Shown: positions 29,746-41,008, counted from the stretch's first letter. The stretch is 64,000 bases of DNA from Tridacna crocea (GCA_943736015.1 OX031064.1:29759361-29823360); one strand, 5' to 3'. The notes: generated by a model not told the origin, from the letters alone. Program-made: numbers and translations.

Positions 29746-30655
29746 AATAAATTAAAATGAAGACCTAGCCTTGAAAGACGAAACTATGCGAAATGTCAAG
29801 TATGTGCATAATTAAAAGCGAATCCCAAATTTATGATGGAAAGTTTTGCCGACAAATTTGGAAAGTTTTTATTATCATTCTTATTTCTTTATGTTCACCT
29901 CAAAATACATTTGACAGATTGAACAGAAAGTGTTCAATAGCGCGCATAGATAAAAGATATATAGATCTATCTATCGGAAAAAATATTTCTATTTTATTTT
30001 TTTGTGAGAAGTTTAGGTGCTCATAAATATGCAAGACACATTTTACGGTAAATTCAACATTAGACTTTTTTTTTTCAAAAGCGGGCGGATAATTATGTGT
30101 CTGAACACAGAGAGTTATTAACGTGTTTCGATTTTTTTTTCGAGGGTACGAAATTTTCGCTATTTTAGAGGCTGGGACATCCTCGCGAAAATTAAATTCG
30201 TTTGATATTGAATGCAGTCTGAAAGTCATGCCCTTAATACGAAACACGAAGAGAAAAAAATTATATTGAAAAAAGTAGACATAGTAAAATGATTTACTGG
30301 GAGACTTGTCGTCAGATACCGATAATCATGATTATGAAGTTTGGACTAAATTGTTTCCCTTAGTTTTCCAGTAACCATTTGCTGTCAAATGATTCTATGA
30401 ATTATGAAATAAACAGACAGGGAAATATAAGTAGTCTTAGCTTTAAATACATGGTTTCCCTATTGGTGTATTTTCATATACATCTACCATCGGAACCACT
30501 AAGAAAAGGCGTAATTTTGTGATTTTGAAATGCCGGACTTTTAAGGCAAGTCTTGTAATTCTAGCATTTTTTTTTTTGCAAGTTTGCATATGTACTGACG
30601 CGTCCTTTATGTTATACCAGATATATCAATAAAAACCTGTGTAGAGTTTGATGCT
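29746..30655. other. No recognisable feature
   Basis: AT-rich with poly-T runs near 29997, 30065 and 30570. The open frame at 29900-30247 (-) is Lys/Asn-rich with no motif. Confidence 0.45.
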
Positions 30656-30659
30656 TTCG

Positions 30660-30866
30660 CACAGTACCTGCAGGCTAATCCGAAACGATACTTTTCGTTT
30701 TTATGCATTTTTTCTGTTTCGCGCATGTCTACAGTAGCACAAAATAAAATGTAGTTGTGAAATACCGTCTCAGATTAGCCTGTGCTGAATGCGCAGGGTA
30801 ATCCGAGACGCCACTTTACGCAAATGTCCGAATGTCCCCTTTTGCGCGTGACGCAGGCCAAATGTG
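30660..30866. mobile_element. Fam-D element, left end lost
   Basis: GCAGGCTAATCCGAAACGAT (first hairpin half), GCATGTCTACAGTAGCACAA, then TCTCAGATTAGCCTGTGCTG and GCAGGGTAATCCGAGACGCC, ending CGCGTGACGCAGGCC. Confidence 0.7.
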
Positions 30867-30879
30867 GTTCAATTTGTGA

Positions 30880-31015
30880 AAGATGTGTGAAAAGTGGTAG
30901 GAAACTGTGGAAAGGAGGCATGCTGGTTACCTGCATATTCTCCTTTTCCCACAATGTTTGTAAAAGCCATCTAGGCTAGATACGATAAAACCTTTGACTG
31001 TTTGAGAAAATTTCA
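30880..31015 (+). mobile_element. Fam-A, decayed central part
   Basis: AAAGGAGGCATGCTGGTTAC, CTGCATATTCTCCTTTTCCC, ACAATGTTTGTAAAAGCC. Confidence 0.6.
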
Positions 31016-31341
31016 ATTTGTCCTTTATTATATACCCGTGTTCTAAAACTGTTTCAGAGGAAAGTTATAGTAGCGCTCTGTTGGTGTTATCAAAATTATT
31101 GCCTTGGCAACGTTATCTGTAGTCTGCATAGTATTTTAGTTTTTAACATTTAAGATTAATTGGTTGATTATAGAAATTTCTCAGAAATTACGGGCTTATA
31201 TTTTAAGTACAGCATCAAGGTCATATATCAGTTACTTCTGAGAATTAAACATATTTTCCCAATATAATTTTAGATATGTTTGGCGTTTTCAGCGTTTTTT
31301 TTTTTTTTTTTCTTAATATTTCTGATGTTACCTTGTTAATT

Positions 31342-31567
31342 TTAACCCATTACCACACAATCCCTACTTTTGACGCCCCCGAGAAAGAAGCCTTTAGAAA
31401 ACATTGTAGGAAAAAAAGAAAATGCTGGTAACCAGCATTTTCTCCTTTTCCCGAAATGTTTTCTACCATTCACAAAACAAATTTCAAATTTGTCACTTTT
31501 ATTTTGTCGTCGGCAAATGCTTTGGATTTGGACCAGTCTATAAATTTGTCGTTTGGTAAAGAGCTAA
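31342..31567 (-). mobile_element. Fam-A MITE, near intact
   Basis: TTAACCCATTACCACACAAT to GTTTGGTAAAGAGCTAA, directly followed by a Fam-E half, as in other A/E composites. Confidence 0.85.
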
Positions 31568-31735
31568 AGCCGATTGTTACAACCCTAATTTGGCTATTTC
31601 ATAGGTATTTTGAGAGTAAAAATATCCCCTTAACGGACAGTGTAGATCAAAGATCATACTGCACGCTCTGTTCAGTCTGATCTTGATCTATGTAGTCCGA
31701 AAAAGGTCCTTGTGTGGCACTTAACAGCCTAAAGC
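31568..31735 (+). mobile_element. Fam-E, most of element
   Basis: TCCCCTTAACGGACAGTGTA, ATCATACTGCACGCTCTG, TTCAGTCTGATCTTGATCTA and GGCACTTAACAGCCTAAAG. The left arm runs back into the Fam-A insertion. Confidence 0.7.
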
Positions 31736-31837
31736 TTAAGACTGCTAGAGGCGCTTGAGCGGCTGTATCGCTCCACAGGCCTAATTTTACTGTAACGATG
31801 AAGAGAAGCTTTTAACAATTACCATTCCTTCCTGCAT

Positions 31838-32047
31838 TTTACCTCACTGAACGAAAAAAAGCTATGAAAAACATTGTGAGAGAAGAAAATAATGGTAACC
31901 AGCATTTTCTTAGTTTTACACAATAATTTGATTACATGTAATTTCCCCCTTTTTGATACAAGTTTTATTAATTTGAAGATATATTGTTGTCTGCAACATC
32001 TTTCAATTATGACCAGTTATAAAATTTTGTCCTCTGGTTATAGTTAA
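31838..32047 (-). mobile_element. Fam-A MITE, decayed
   Basis: AAAAACATTGTGAGAGAAGA, AATGGTAACCAGCATTTTCT and GTTGTCTGCAACATCTTTCA to GGTTATAGTTAA. Confidence 0.65.
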
Positions 32048-32499
32048 AGAGGGCCTTGTTACAAATCATTTTGGGTGTGGAAACATTAAAATATAGAAAA
32101 TTGTATTGTAGTAATTGTTTTACTGAAGTTGCAGGATCAGTTTGATTGGATGACAAATGCCTTATCACAACTGCAAAGCCCTGTCCCACTTTGTACTATA
32201 GGTCACCAGGATTAACACCCTTTCTGTCCACTTTGCACTTAGTCACCAGTAGGTCAATTTTACCAGAAGTAATAAAAGTGCAGAGGTTTTCTTGTTTTAA
32301 ATGAAAAGGATTATGGATTTTATAAACCAATCCTCTTTACCAGCATAGGAACTTACCTGCACCACAACAATGAAATCCAACGAATAGTTTGAGAGAACAA
32401 ATTTTCAAAGATTTTACTTTATACCATAAAAGGAAAATGAGTCTCCCATAAAAGCCATGTTTTTGACGGATCACTTTTTTAAAGGAATTCTGTAAACCT

Positions 32500-32760
32500 C
32501 TATCTAAGGAACATTCCTTCAAAATAGTAATGCTATCCGATTAGCGGTTTAGGAGGAGAAGATTTTTAAAGGTTTTTTTAGTTTGGTTGCTATGGCAACC
32601 AGAATTCTTCGTGGAACACAATTTTGAAGGAATTTGAAAGAGGATCACCAAAGGAATATTCCTGTGAAATTTGGTAAAATTCCAGTCAATAGTGGAGCTA
32701 AAACGAGAACGAAATGTGAAACAAAATTCATCTGTCCCACTGACATACTATATTACAGCA
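32500..32760 (+). repeat. Two diverged direct-repeat units
   Basis: AAGGAACATTCCTTCAAAAT at 32509 reappears as AAGGAATATTCCTGTGAAAT near 32660. Tandem units of this kind also occur inside the Helentron-like elements of this window; assignment uncertain. Confidence 0.4.
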
Positions 32761-32895
32761 CAAAACCAAAAGGCAACACTCAGTATTTTCCATAATTTGA
32801 TTTTCTTTCCTTTGCACCCTTATAGACTGTTAGAGTGAACGGGTTGAATCGTTTAAAAGAAAACAAATTGTTGTATATGGCTACCAAATTTAGCA

Positions 32896-32917
32896 TGTAT
32901 ATATATATATATATAGC
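32896..32917. repeat. TA microsatellite
   Basis: Alternating TA between CATG and GCTTC. Confidence 0.9.
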
Positions 32918-33020
32918 TTCATCTTAGGGACCTGTACAGCCACTTTTTTTTTTTTTCAAACTAAAGCCCTGAGATCAAATATGTCATATCCTGGCTTCGA
33001 ATGCAAAGCACACACAAATT

Positions 33021-33180
33021 CTAACCATACGACAACATTTTTGACTTGTAAACTGAAAGCAAATGCAGAAAAATACATGTATCGCTCAAACTATGGGATT
33101 TGTCCTTGAAACGTGAGAAAACGTGGGAAAGGAAACAAATGCTGCTAACCAGCAATTTTCCCCTTTTCTTTCAAAGTTTT
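33021..33180 (+). mobile_element. Fam-A MITE, decayed
   Basis: CTAACCATACGACAACATTT, GTAAACTGAAAGCAAATGCA, AATGCTGCTAACCAGCAATT. Its right part merges with the next copy. Confidence 0.6.
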
Positions 33181-33186
33181 TTACCC

Positions 33187-33378
33187 TTGACCAAACAATC
33201 CTTAGTTTTTACGACCCTGAGATAGAGAACTTTTGAAAACATTGTGGGAAAAGGAGAAAATGCTGGTAACTATCTACCCTGCTGGAAACAAGTTTTATTT
33301 ATATTTTCGTGTATTTTTTTGTCGGCAAGTGTTTTCAAATTGGACCAGTCTAAAATTCTTTCGTTTGGTAAAGAGTAA
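33187..33378 (-). mobile_element. Fam-A MITE lacking one hairpin arm
   Basis: TTGACCAAACAATCCTTAGT, GGAGAAAATGCTGGTAAC, then directly TATCTACCCTGCTGGAAACA to GTTTGGTAAAGAG. The second arm is deleted exactly from the dyad centre. Confidence 0.75.
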
Positions 33379-33585
33379 AAAGCCTTTCTTCCTCAAGGTT
33401 GTTAGAATTTCTGGATTTCATGATACAGGGTTGTCATGTTGTTGAAGGACTTAAGTAGGTTACAAGATTCCACCTGTCTGTAAATTTGACATTAAATATG
33501 CAAAATATTTTGTTATGTCTGTTAAAAAGACATGTTTGCGTAATGAGTTCATGTGTCCCGAAATGTGACTAAAATAAAAGTGAAA

Positions 33586-33847
33586 TAGTCTTATAATAGA
33601 AAAGCGGTATAAATTATGTTAATTGCACCGTTCCAGTGAAGAATCTTTAGATATGGCTCTCTGTCTGTGTACTTTATCATTCTGTCTTTAATTAACGTTA
33701 AATGGTCTTATAATAGTAAAACAGTATGGTTATAATCATGTCTATTACACAGTTTCTTCGAAACTGAGCCTGTTAATATGGCTTTCTGTCTGTAAATACA
33801 TGTGTCTGCACATAGCAACTTTATCATTCTGTCTTAGTTTTAATTAA
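33586..33847 (+). repeat. Diverged tandem duplication (~117 and ~145 bp)
   Basis: TAGTCTTATAATAGAAAAGC to TTTATCATTCTGTCTTTAAT recurs as TGGTCTTATAATAGTAAAAC to TTTATCATTCTGTCTTAGTT; both units contain ATATGGCTYTCTGTCTGT. Confidence 0.7.
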
Positions 33848-34071
33848 CCCTTTCCCAAACGCCAAATTTTGGACCAGACCAAATTGAAAGCATTTTGTAG
33901 GTAACAAATTAACAGTTGCTAAAAAGATGATTTTTCTATATAACAGGGTAGAAAACATTGTGGAAAAGGAGAAAATGCTGGTTACCAGCATTTTCTCCTT
34001 TACCCATAATGTTTTCAAAAGGCTTCTACTCCTGACCCGTAAAAACCAGGGATTGTTTGGGAAAGGGTTAA
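33844..34071 (+). mobile_element. Fam-A MITE, intact
   Basis: TTAACCCTTTCCCAAACGCC to GTTTGGGAAAGGGTTAA. Both ends have TTTCCCAAAC where most copies have TTTACCAAAC, so the termini changed together. Confidence 0.9.
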
Positions 34072-34314
34072 ATGAAAAAGGTCGCATAACAGTAAAACTG
34101 TACTAATTACCAGCAGCTGTATCCGTTACAGACCGATTTACTGGGATTCGACAGGGTTTAGACATCCCACTGTATCTTATTGCCTTTGAATAAGCCATGC
34201 AAGTAAACCATGTAACTTCAATATAGGCTTAAGGTTGGTCGAAATATCTTGTCTAAACGAAACAGTGGGGGCTATTCGGGATTCATGTACCCTGGGTTCC
34301 AGCTCGACTATTTT

Positions 34315-34690
34315 TAGCTCATCTGACCACGAACTGCTCAACCTGAGCTTTTGTGATCGTGCAGCGTCCGGGGTCCTTCATCAGTAGTGCGTCGTCCGTC
34401 TTGCGGCAGTCAATCGTTACCTTGTGTGGACTCTAATGGTCACATTTGCAGCCAGATACAAGCGACATTAGGTCCGAGTGTTTGTCCTGATTTTATTTCA
34501 CACAAGTTTTCAACGATGGTTTGTCTTGCTGATATATCGGACAAATTTGAAATCGGGTCTTGTCAGGCCAAAACGTAGGTCACTTAATTCATGTGTTTTG
34601 CATCATTAAAATCATAATCTCTTTAACTTGATCACCTTTACTCAGGTGAGCGCTTTAGGGCCAAAGCCCACCCCCCCACTTCTGTTTTCT
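34315..34690 (+). mobile_element. Fam-O repeat, possibly Helentron-like
   Basis: TTAGCTCATCTGACCACGAA, CAACCTGAGCTTTTGTGATC at the left and TTTACTCAGGTGAGCGCTTT at the right are inverted to each other. The left half recurs at 49330. Confidence 0.55.
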
Positions 34691-34699
34691 TTTTATGCA

Positions 34700-35482
34700 T
34701 TCGGACGCCGTTTCGTTATGATGGTGACCATTGAGGACCCGATTATCATTTGCCATAGATATTCATAAATCGTGAAAAGAGTCTGCAATAAGAAGTCAAT
34801 GAAAAAATATTACAGCCTGATTCCAGGGTAAGATTCCCGTATATCGCATCAGCGTCGTAGTTGGATGTGCAATCTATACATTACTGTGTCTATAGTCTGC
34901 TGGCGGCTCTAGTCATGTGTCCTTTGGCAGGGCAGGAGTCAAAGTCCAGCATTGATGAAAATAAGGACCGCCATGAAAAATGCTGTCGTACTGATATACG
35001 AGTACTGATCGAATTAATGTAAAAATTGGGATTTAAAAAAAAAAATGAGTCAATAAAATTTTCCACTTCTTCGGTTACATAGCCTCTTAATACATAACCA
35101 AGTGCATGCCATATTCTCTTTCAATTATTGTCATCAAACAAACCCTTTCATTTGATTAAACGCCCACTTTTTTTTTTAAAGATATATTCAATAGCATTTG
35201 GCATTGAATTATATATAGTGCCAAACACATAGAATCAATAGAACATAATCACATGTTATGTATAAAGGTATGCACTTAGGCCTACCTTAATTTTTAAACT
35301 TAAAATGACGTTCATTTTAAACAAAACACTTACACTATTGTTTCCGAAATGCTAGAAAATTTTGTAGGAAGCATCCAGCATCCAAAAACGGACACTATTC
35401 TACATTTACATGCCAGTTTTTCACATGCACGAAATAATTTCTAGATAGGTATTCAGCAACCATTCTCGATTTCATTCTAAGT
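34700..35482. other. No recognisable feature
   Basis: AT-rich. No exon-like frame and no repeat shared with the rest of the window. Confidence 0.45.
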
Positions 35483-35732
35483 TTAACTCTTTTCCAAACA
35501 AGCCCTGGTTTGTACGTGTCTGCAGTAAAAGTCTTTTGAAAACACTGTGGGAAAAGGAGAAATTGCTCGTAAAGAGCATTTTCTCCTTTTCCCATAGTGT
35601 TTTTCTCCTTTTCCCATAGTGTTTTCTACCATTTTTGAGAACTTTCTGCAGTTTTCTCCAAATCCAAAAATTGTCGTCTGCAAACTCTTTCGGTTTGGAA
35701 GGGTCCAAAATTATCGTTTGGGAAAGGGTTAG
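35483..35732 (-). mobile_element. Fam-A2 MITE with tandemly duplicated hairpin arm
   Basis: TTAACTCTTTTCCAAACAAG to GTTTGGGAAAGGGTTAG. The distal arm segment TTCTCCTTTTCCCATAGTGT occurs twice in a row, so one stem arm can pair with either copy. Confidence 0.8.
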
Positions 35733-35872
35733 TTCAAGTTTATGAGAGTAACACAACATCTGATTGGGTAACATATTTGGTTTAGCCAATCAGAATTTGT
35801 GTTGCATTGACATTTAGAAAACTCTTACCAAGAAGATGAAGGATGTTCTTGAGAATGGTTGGTGAATATGGA
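35733..35872. mobile_element. Fam-L relative
   Basis: ATATTTGGTTTAGCCAATCA matches the 16209 core. The right end reads GAGAATGGTTGGTGAATATG, complement of a TTCACCAACCATTCTC terminus. Confidence 0.55.
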
Positions 35873-35940
35873 CTAAGGACTAGTTAACATTAAATATCCC
35901 CAAATAATAAAACCCAATGAATCAAAGTTACTAACGTTAT

Positions 35941-36205
35941 AATATAATGTTGGCTGCAACACGCAAAAAGTGTCATTCGGATATTTGCGTAAAGCACCGT
36001 CTCGGATCAGCCTCCGCAAGCTAGTTCAAAACCACACTTTCCGTTTTTATGTAAATTTTCTGTTTTGTGCAAAAAATCCAAAAACTAATGTAGGCGTAAA
36101 GTGCCATCTCGGATTAGCCTGTGGGGACTGCGAATGCTGATCCGAGACGGCACTTTACACATAATGTTCAAATGCCCCTTTTCGTGTGTCGCAGCCCATA
36201 TAATA
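35941..36205. mobile_element. Fam-D element
   Basis: ATATAATGTTGGCTGCAACA at left against the complement of GTGTCGCAGCCCATATAATA at right. Second hairpin ATCTCGGATTAGCCTGTGGG / GCTGATCCGAGACGGC; the first is decayed. Confidence 0.75.
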
Positions 36206-36206
36206 T

Positions 36207-36270
36207 AGTGAGTGAGTGAGTGAGTGAGTGAGTGATTAATTAATGGAATAAATGAATGAATGAATGAATG
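36207..36270. repeat. GTGA and AATG microsatellites
   Basis: (GTGA)n from 36207 to 36234, then (AATG)n from about 36250 to 36270. Confidence 0.95.
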
Positions 36271-36337
36271 TAAGGAACAAACCAGCGTAATTCTTGTCAT
36301 TTCACGCATAATTAAGCCAAAATATATCCCCATATAG

Positions 36338-36437
36338 GGTAGTGTAGATCCAAGATCAGACTGCACGTTCTGTGGAGTCTGATCTTGATCTACACTGTCC
36401 GCAAAAGCGCGGTGAGTACCGGTTATCAACCTCAGAG
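36338..36437 (+). mobile_element. Fam-E hairpin and right arm
   Basis: GTGTAGATCCAAGATCAGAC, TGCACGTTCTGTGGAGT, CTGATCTTGATCTACACTGT and CCGCAAAAGCGCGGTGAGTA. The left arm is missing. Confidence 0.75.
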
Positions 36438-36619
36438 TTAAAGATTCTCTTATGAAAATTTATTTCTTTTATTAATAGGTAACAAACCATACTAAGGATA
36501 CGCGTCACATCACAGATACGGCTCTGTAACGTGATCTTTTTTTCCCCCAAAAAAGTATGTCGGTATGATTTACATTAAACATCCTAATTCTTTATAACCC
36601 TTGGCAAGTCGAGACTTGT

Positions 36620-36832
36620 TTGACCCTTCACACGAGTTTTAACAACCTGGACGGAAAAGGCTTTTGGAAAACATTATGGGAAAAGAAGGAAAGTGCCTGT
36701 GACAAGCATTTTCTTTTTTACCAATATGTTTTTCAAAAAACAGAGTTCAAAGTTTGTTTTGCAATTATTTTGTGGTCTACAAATGCTTTGAATTTGGACA
36801 AGTCAAAACTTTTTCGTTTGTAATACAGTAAA
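36620..36832 (-). mobile_element. Fam-A MITE, decayed
   Basis: CTTTTGGAAAACATTATGGG, GAAAGTGCCTGTGACAAGCA and GGTCTACAAATGCTTTGAAT. Tip no longer palindromic. Confidence 0.65.
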
Positions 36833-36909
36833 AAAGTAATTCAGGAAAAAAGGAATGGAAATTAGAAGTAGAAGATATAATTATCTGTTTTGTAATTTCT
36901 TGCATCACT

Positions 36910-37121
36910 TTAACTCTTAGGCTGCTAAGGGCGAGTCACTGACCTTTTGCGGACAGTGTAGATCAAGATCAGACTGCACAGAACGTGCAGTCTGATCTTT
37001 GATCTGCACTGTCCGATAAGGAGACATTATTCCCTAAAACATAACAATGAAATAGCCTTACATGGGTTGTAACTATCGAAATGAAAATTTCATTTTAGTC
37101 TTTTAGCAGGATAAGGGTTAA
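36910..37121 (-). mobile_element. Fam-E MITE (TTAA), intact reference copy
   Basis: 212 bp with TTAA at 36910-36913 and 37118-37121. Terminal CTCTTAGGCTGCTAAG (left) and its near mirror CTTTTAGCAGGATAAGGG (right) act as inverted ends. Hairpin GATCAAGATCAGACTGCACA / ACGTGCAGTCTGATCTTTGA. No coding sequence. TTAA and CCCTTA ends suggest another piggyBac-like MITE family. Confidence 0.85.
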
Positions 37122-37137
37122 TAAAACGACGTGTACC

Positions 37138-37165
37138 TCTGTCTGTCTGTCTGTCTGTCTGCTCT
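37138..37165. repeat. CTGT microsatellite
   Basis: CTGTCTGTCTGTCTGTCTGT followed by CTGC. Confidence 0.95.
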
Positions 37166-37210
37166 CTGTTTCTCTCTCTTCTTGTACTATTTTACAACAA
37201 ACCTTCGGTT

Positions 37211-37646
37211 TTAACCCTTTACATACTAATTAACCCATTACCACACGAGAAAAATTTAGACTGGTCCAAATTGAAAGCATTTGCAGACAACAAAATAAAG
37301 CTGACTGAAAAATTGTAATTTGTTCTGGGAAGGGTAGAAAACACTATGGGAAAAGGAGAAAATGCTGGTTACCAGCATTTTCTCCTTATCCCACAGTGTT
37401 TTCAAAAGGCCTCTTTCTCAGGGGCGTCATAAGTAGGGATTGTGTGGTACTGGGATAAGTAAAATGAAACTTTCAAGCTGATAGTAAAACTCTTAATTCT
37501 GCTATTTCAAAATCAATTTTAGGGGAATCATACCTCTTTGTCGTGCAGTGTTGATCAAAGATCAGACTTCACGTTCTGCACAGTGTGATCTTGACCTACA
37601 TAGTCCGCAAAAGGTGACCGAGTCGCGCTTAGCAGCCTGGGGGTAA
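37211..37646 (+). mobile_element. Fam-E MITE carrying a nested Fam-A
   Basis: TTAACCCTTTACATACTAA, Fam-A, then GTAAAATGAAACTTTCAAGC, the hairpin around AAAGATCAGACTTCACG and GAGTCGCGCTTAGCAGCCTG. Confidence 0.8.
37230..37458 (+). mobile_element. Fam-A MITE nested in Fam-E
   Basis: TTAACCCATTACCACACGAG to GTGTGGTACTGGGATAA, 229 bp. It sits at nearly the same position of the Fam-E arm as the nested copy at 27419. Confidence 0.85.
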
Positions 37647-37759
37647 AAGGTTTTCCCAAAAATTACGTCACCTACACAACGCATATAACGCTGTTTTCAA
37701 GCCAAGTGCAACTTTCCCATAAAGTCAAGACTATATTCAGCATTTCGAACTCTTGATTT

Positions 37760-38113
37760 CGTAATAGCTCCCGCTAGATGGCATTCTAAAAATACACATT
37801 TATCTAATTTTGGCATCCTTGGTACAGAACCGGACTACTCTCCTAAGCGACAACTGTTACTTTGAATTCCAAACTTAAATAAACGTCCACTCAATAAAAC
37901 GCTACCTGGTGCGATTCATTCAGCTATGACCAGCAGTTTAGAGAAATCTGGAGCTAAAACAGGCCTGATTTCTCCTCAAACGTATTGATAAAAGCCATTT
38001 TCTCCTTTGCTACTTTATATCGCGTATTACTACAACCTCCCCAATATTGGGGGGAGTGATACGTCATAGAAGACAGGTCGGATCTTCGAAGGATATGATA
38101 TGCGCAGACAACC
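37760..38113 (+). mobile_element. Fam-B element, diverged
   Basis: AGCTCCCGCTAGATGGCATT, AATAAAACGCTACCTGGTGC and GATATGCGCAGACAACC. The target duplication is no longer visible. Confidence 0.75.
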
Positions 38114-38367
38114 CCACTGTTACGGTAACCTCGTGGGAAACAAGTTCTTGGCTTTATATCTAAGCTACCTGACCTCGACAACATGCCTTGTATCAGCTTG
38201 CAAATTTCTTCAACGCCATTCACTACAAGCGAAGTTATTTCAAAAAGCTGCCACATGTTACGAGAATTACAAATCGATAGGATTGTTCACATGATAATAG
38301 AATATAAACTGAGAAAACAATTAACCAAACGCTTTGAACTCAGATATTACACATACAATAGACAAAT

Positions 38368-38446
38368 CGTCGGGTTACTTCAAAAAACCTCGTAACTACA
38401 GCTTGAAACAAGCTATAGCTACGAGGTTTTTAAAGTAAACCGACGA
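38368..38446. repeat. Fam-J hairpin, best copy
   Basis: TCGTCGGGTTACTTCAAAAA, CCTCGTAACTACAGCTTG / CAAGCTATAGCTACGAGG, TTTTTAAAGTAAACCGACGA; nearly perfect 79-bp inverted repeat. Confidence 0.8.
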
Positions 38447-38768
38447 TATTTTTATCTGTTATTTTGCATGCCACAAGTTTATGGCGAGTCTTGTGCAGTT
38501 CACACCATCATCTGTATAATCCACTAGTAGTAATCATTTTGTCAAGAATTAAAGCCTGAAAGCAAAGACTTACTTGAGATTCACGATAACGAATTACATG
38601 AGCAACATTTGTTATTATTTCTGGTAGCAAATTGATTTAAATACCAGAAAAACACTCAATAATGTGCCGTGTATAATTCTTGTGGACCGTGGACGAGAGT
38701 TTGATTTCCTGATTCGCAAGCTTTCAAAGAGAACTTTTTCCTTATTCTAAATGCTTTATTTCTCTTCC

Positions 38769-38843
38769 AAACCCTACGTTGTGGGTACTCATTAGAATCG
38801 TCTCGATGAGACGATTCTAATGAGTACCCACAACATAGGGTTT
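38769..38843. repeat. Fam-I hairpin, best copy
   Basis: AAACCCTACGTTGTGGGTAC, TCATTAGAATCGTCTCGATG and AGACGATTCTAATGAGTACC, CACAACATAGGGTTT: a 75-bp inverted repeat with three visible mismatches. The right flank holds CTCCCTCTGTCTGGAGCTCT, shared with the other Fam-I copies. Confidence 0.8.
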
Positions 38844-38909
38844 AGAGGAGAATAATTAATATTTTCAATTTTGAAATCAAAATCGCTCCCTCTGTCTGGA
38901 GCTCTGATA

Positions 38910-39965
38910 TACCATATGTTATGTTAAGTCATGTTATTTTATTTAAGATCATGGACTAGGTCATGTTTTACATGTCTGTTAACCAGATAACTAATCATTT
39001 TGAAAATAACGCGTTCAATGGCTTAGATGTGCAAAAGAACCTGAATCAGGTTCTGCAATTATATTCTTAAAATTTTTACTTACCTTTTCAATCAAATTTT
39101 TTTGAATTAATGACAGTTCTATTAATCAGAGGTCCGGATTCATCGTTTATTTCGGATTTAATATTTGTTCAGATTTGCCTTGATGTCCATGTATATTGGC
39201 CATTTTTCTTTTTGTATTGGCCGGGTTAGCTGATATTGGCCGAGTTTATCATTCTGTAGTTTTTCGTCATATAATAGCAACAAACAGTATTTCGACCGAT
39301 TACATGGTCTTGGAATAGGAAGAAATCTTATTTAATGAGTCTAGGAAAAATGTTACACAGACAGCCCTTGGCACTGAATAACATTTTTTCTTGACGTGTT
39401 TAACAAAATTTTATCTCAAACGCAAACAAATGTCAGATTCCTTTTATCTCATTACTGGATGTCAAAACTTGCAAAAAAAATCGTTAGATATCTATAAAAA
39501 ATTTCTTTATATATGAATGATACAAATTCAATGCTTTGACATACCATAGATTCGGAGGATAAAATAGTTCTAAAGGAGCTGACATTTCGTAACTTGATCT
39601 AAAATTTTAAAACAAGAAAAATCTTTTCTTTAAAACAATCATCAATTTTACAGTTGAACTGACCGGAAAATATATGTCGGACGTTGGTTTTGGAAATAAC
39701 AGACAAGAATATGTGTTTTAATTGATGAAGTCACTTAAAGCTCCTGTATTACGCCATAAAGTCTACTCTAAAACGCCTGTAGGATAAGAAAATTCGTAAC
39801 TTATACTCTATCACATCGAAAGTAAATGTGGTTTGTGGATAACTATTTCTATTCAACGTATTAAGCATAAAGATGACATTCTTGAACCTGGTTGTTGACA
39901 GGATATTTACATACGACGCCGAAATTCATCGAAGCTAGCATGTCCTTTTGTATGCATTTTTCGTT
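38910..39965. other. No recognisable feature
   Basis: AT-rich and repeat-poor. No exon signal seen. Confidence 0.45.
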
Positions 39966-39969
39966 TCTA

Positions 39970-40425
39970 TCACTCTTTACCAGACAAGAAAATAATATCA
40001 TTGTCAAAATTTAAGAAATAATAACTCAAAACCGATGAATTTCAAAGAATGAAAAATACTTTGGGAAAAGAAAAAAATATTGTTTAAACTTTACCCATGT
40101 ACCAGCGGTTTCTCCTTTTCCAAGTACGATTTAAACAAAAAAAAAAACATCTTTGCTCTTGGGGAAAAAATAATCATATTGGATAAAAGGGAGTCATACA
40201 GAGAGACGCTGTCCCATACTACAACACACTGTTCCATATTTAAACTGTCTGCAACAAACACACTGAGCCAGCATTTTCTGTTTTGCCCACCATGTTTTCT
40301 ACCCGTTCACGACCAACTTCTCTTACAACCAACTTCTTTCATTTGAGCCACGTCTAATTTGTCGTCTGCAAATGCTTTCAATTTCGAAAAGACTTGAATT
40401 TTGTCTTCTGGTATTTAGAGTTAAG
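39970..40425. mobile_element. Fam-A pieces, decayed composite
   Basis: CACTCTTTACCAGACAAGAA with ATACTTTGGGAAAAG near 39970-40080, then a right half from 40260 (GAGCCAGCATTTTCTGTTTT, TCGTCTGCAAATGCTTTCAA, GAGTTAA). About 170 bp of unrelated sequence lies between. Confidence 0.55.
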
Positions 40426-40429
40426 GCAA

Positions 40430-40857
40430 AGAACAGCAAAAAGAATGATCACTTTCATATCCTTGAAATGTCACTATAACATGATATATTTTTTATGCAC
40501 CTTCCTGTAAAATCGTGAAAACTTTGACAAAAATTGAAGAAATAATTTACAAATGATGTCGGGTTTTTTTTTCACAGATCTGCTGCCGTTTCAAGCGTAA
40601 GGTGTTAAGTAAAAACACTATGATAAATTACAGTTTTCGCTGGTTGCGTAATATTTTGTTGGGATGATTATTATGTAACCTTGGTTGTGAATTACGAGCA
40701 TAAATATTTTGTCGTGTCTGGGTTACCGATATCTTGATGAACTCGTCGAGGTATTGTCGTAGTTTTTTGACGTCCGGCGTCGTTTTTGTCGTCTGTAACG
40801 TGATGCAAAACTCTAACATTTTGGATTATTTGTATTATAAATGAACATATCTACACA
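40430..40857. other. No recognisable feature
   Basis: AT-rich sequence without support for a feature. Confidence 0.45.
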
Positions 40858-41008
40858 TTGCCCTATCCACACAGAAAAAATTTAGAACTATCCAAATTGA
40901 AAGTATTGGCAGATGACAAAATAATTGTGAATCAAAAATCTGAATTTGTTTTTAAAAGGGTGGAAAACATTGTCGGAAAAGGATAAGGATTGTGTGGTAA
41001 AGGGCTAA
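40858..41008 (+). mobile_element. Fam-A MITE with hairpin and short arm deleted
   Basis: Long arm kept (AATTGAAAGTATTGGCAGAT), then GAAAACATTGTCGGAAAAGG is followed at once by the terminal AGGATTGTGTGGTAAAGGGC. Both termini survive without the palindrome. Confidence 0.8.
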
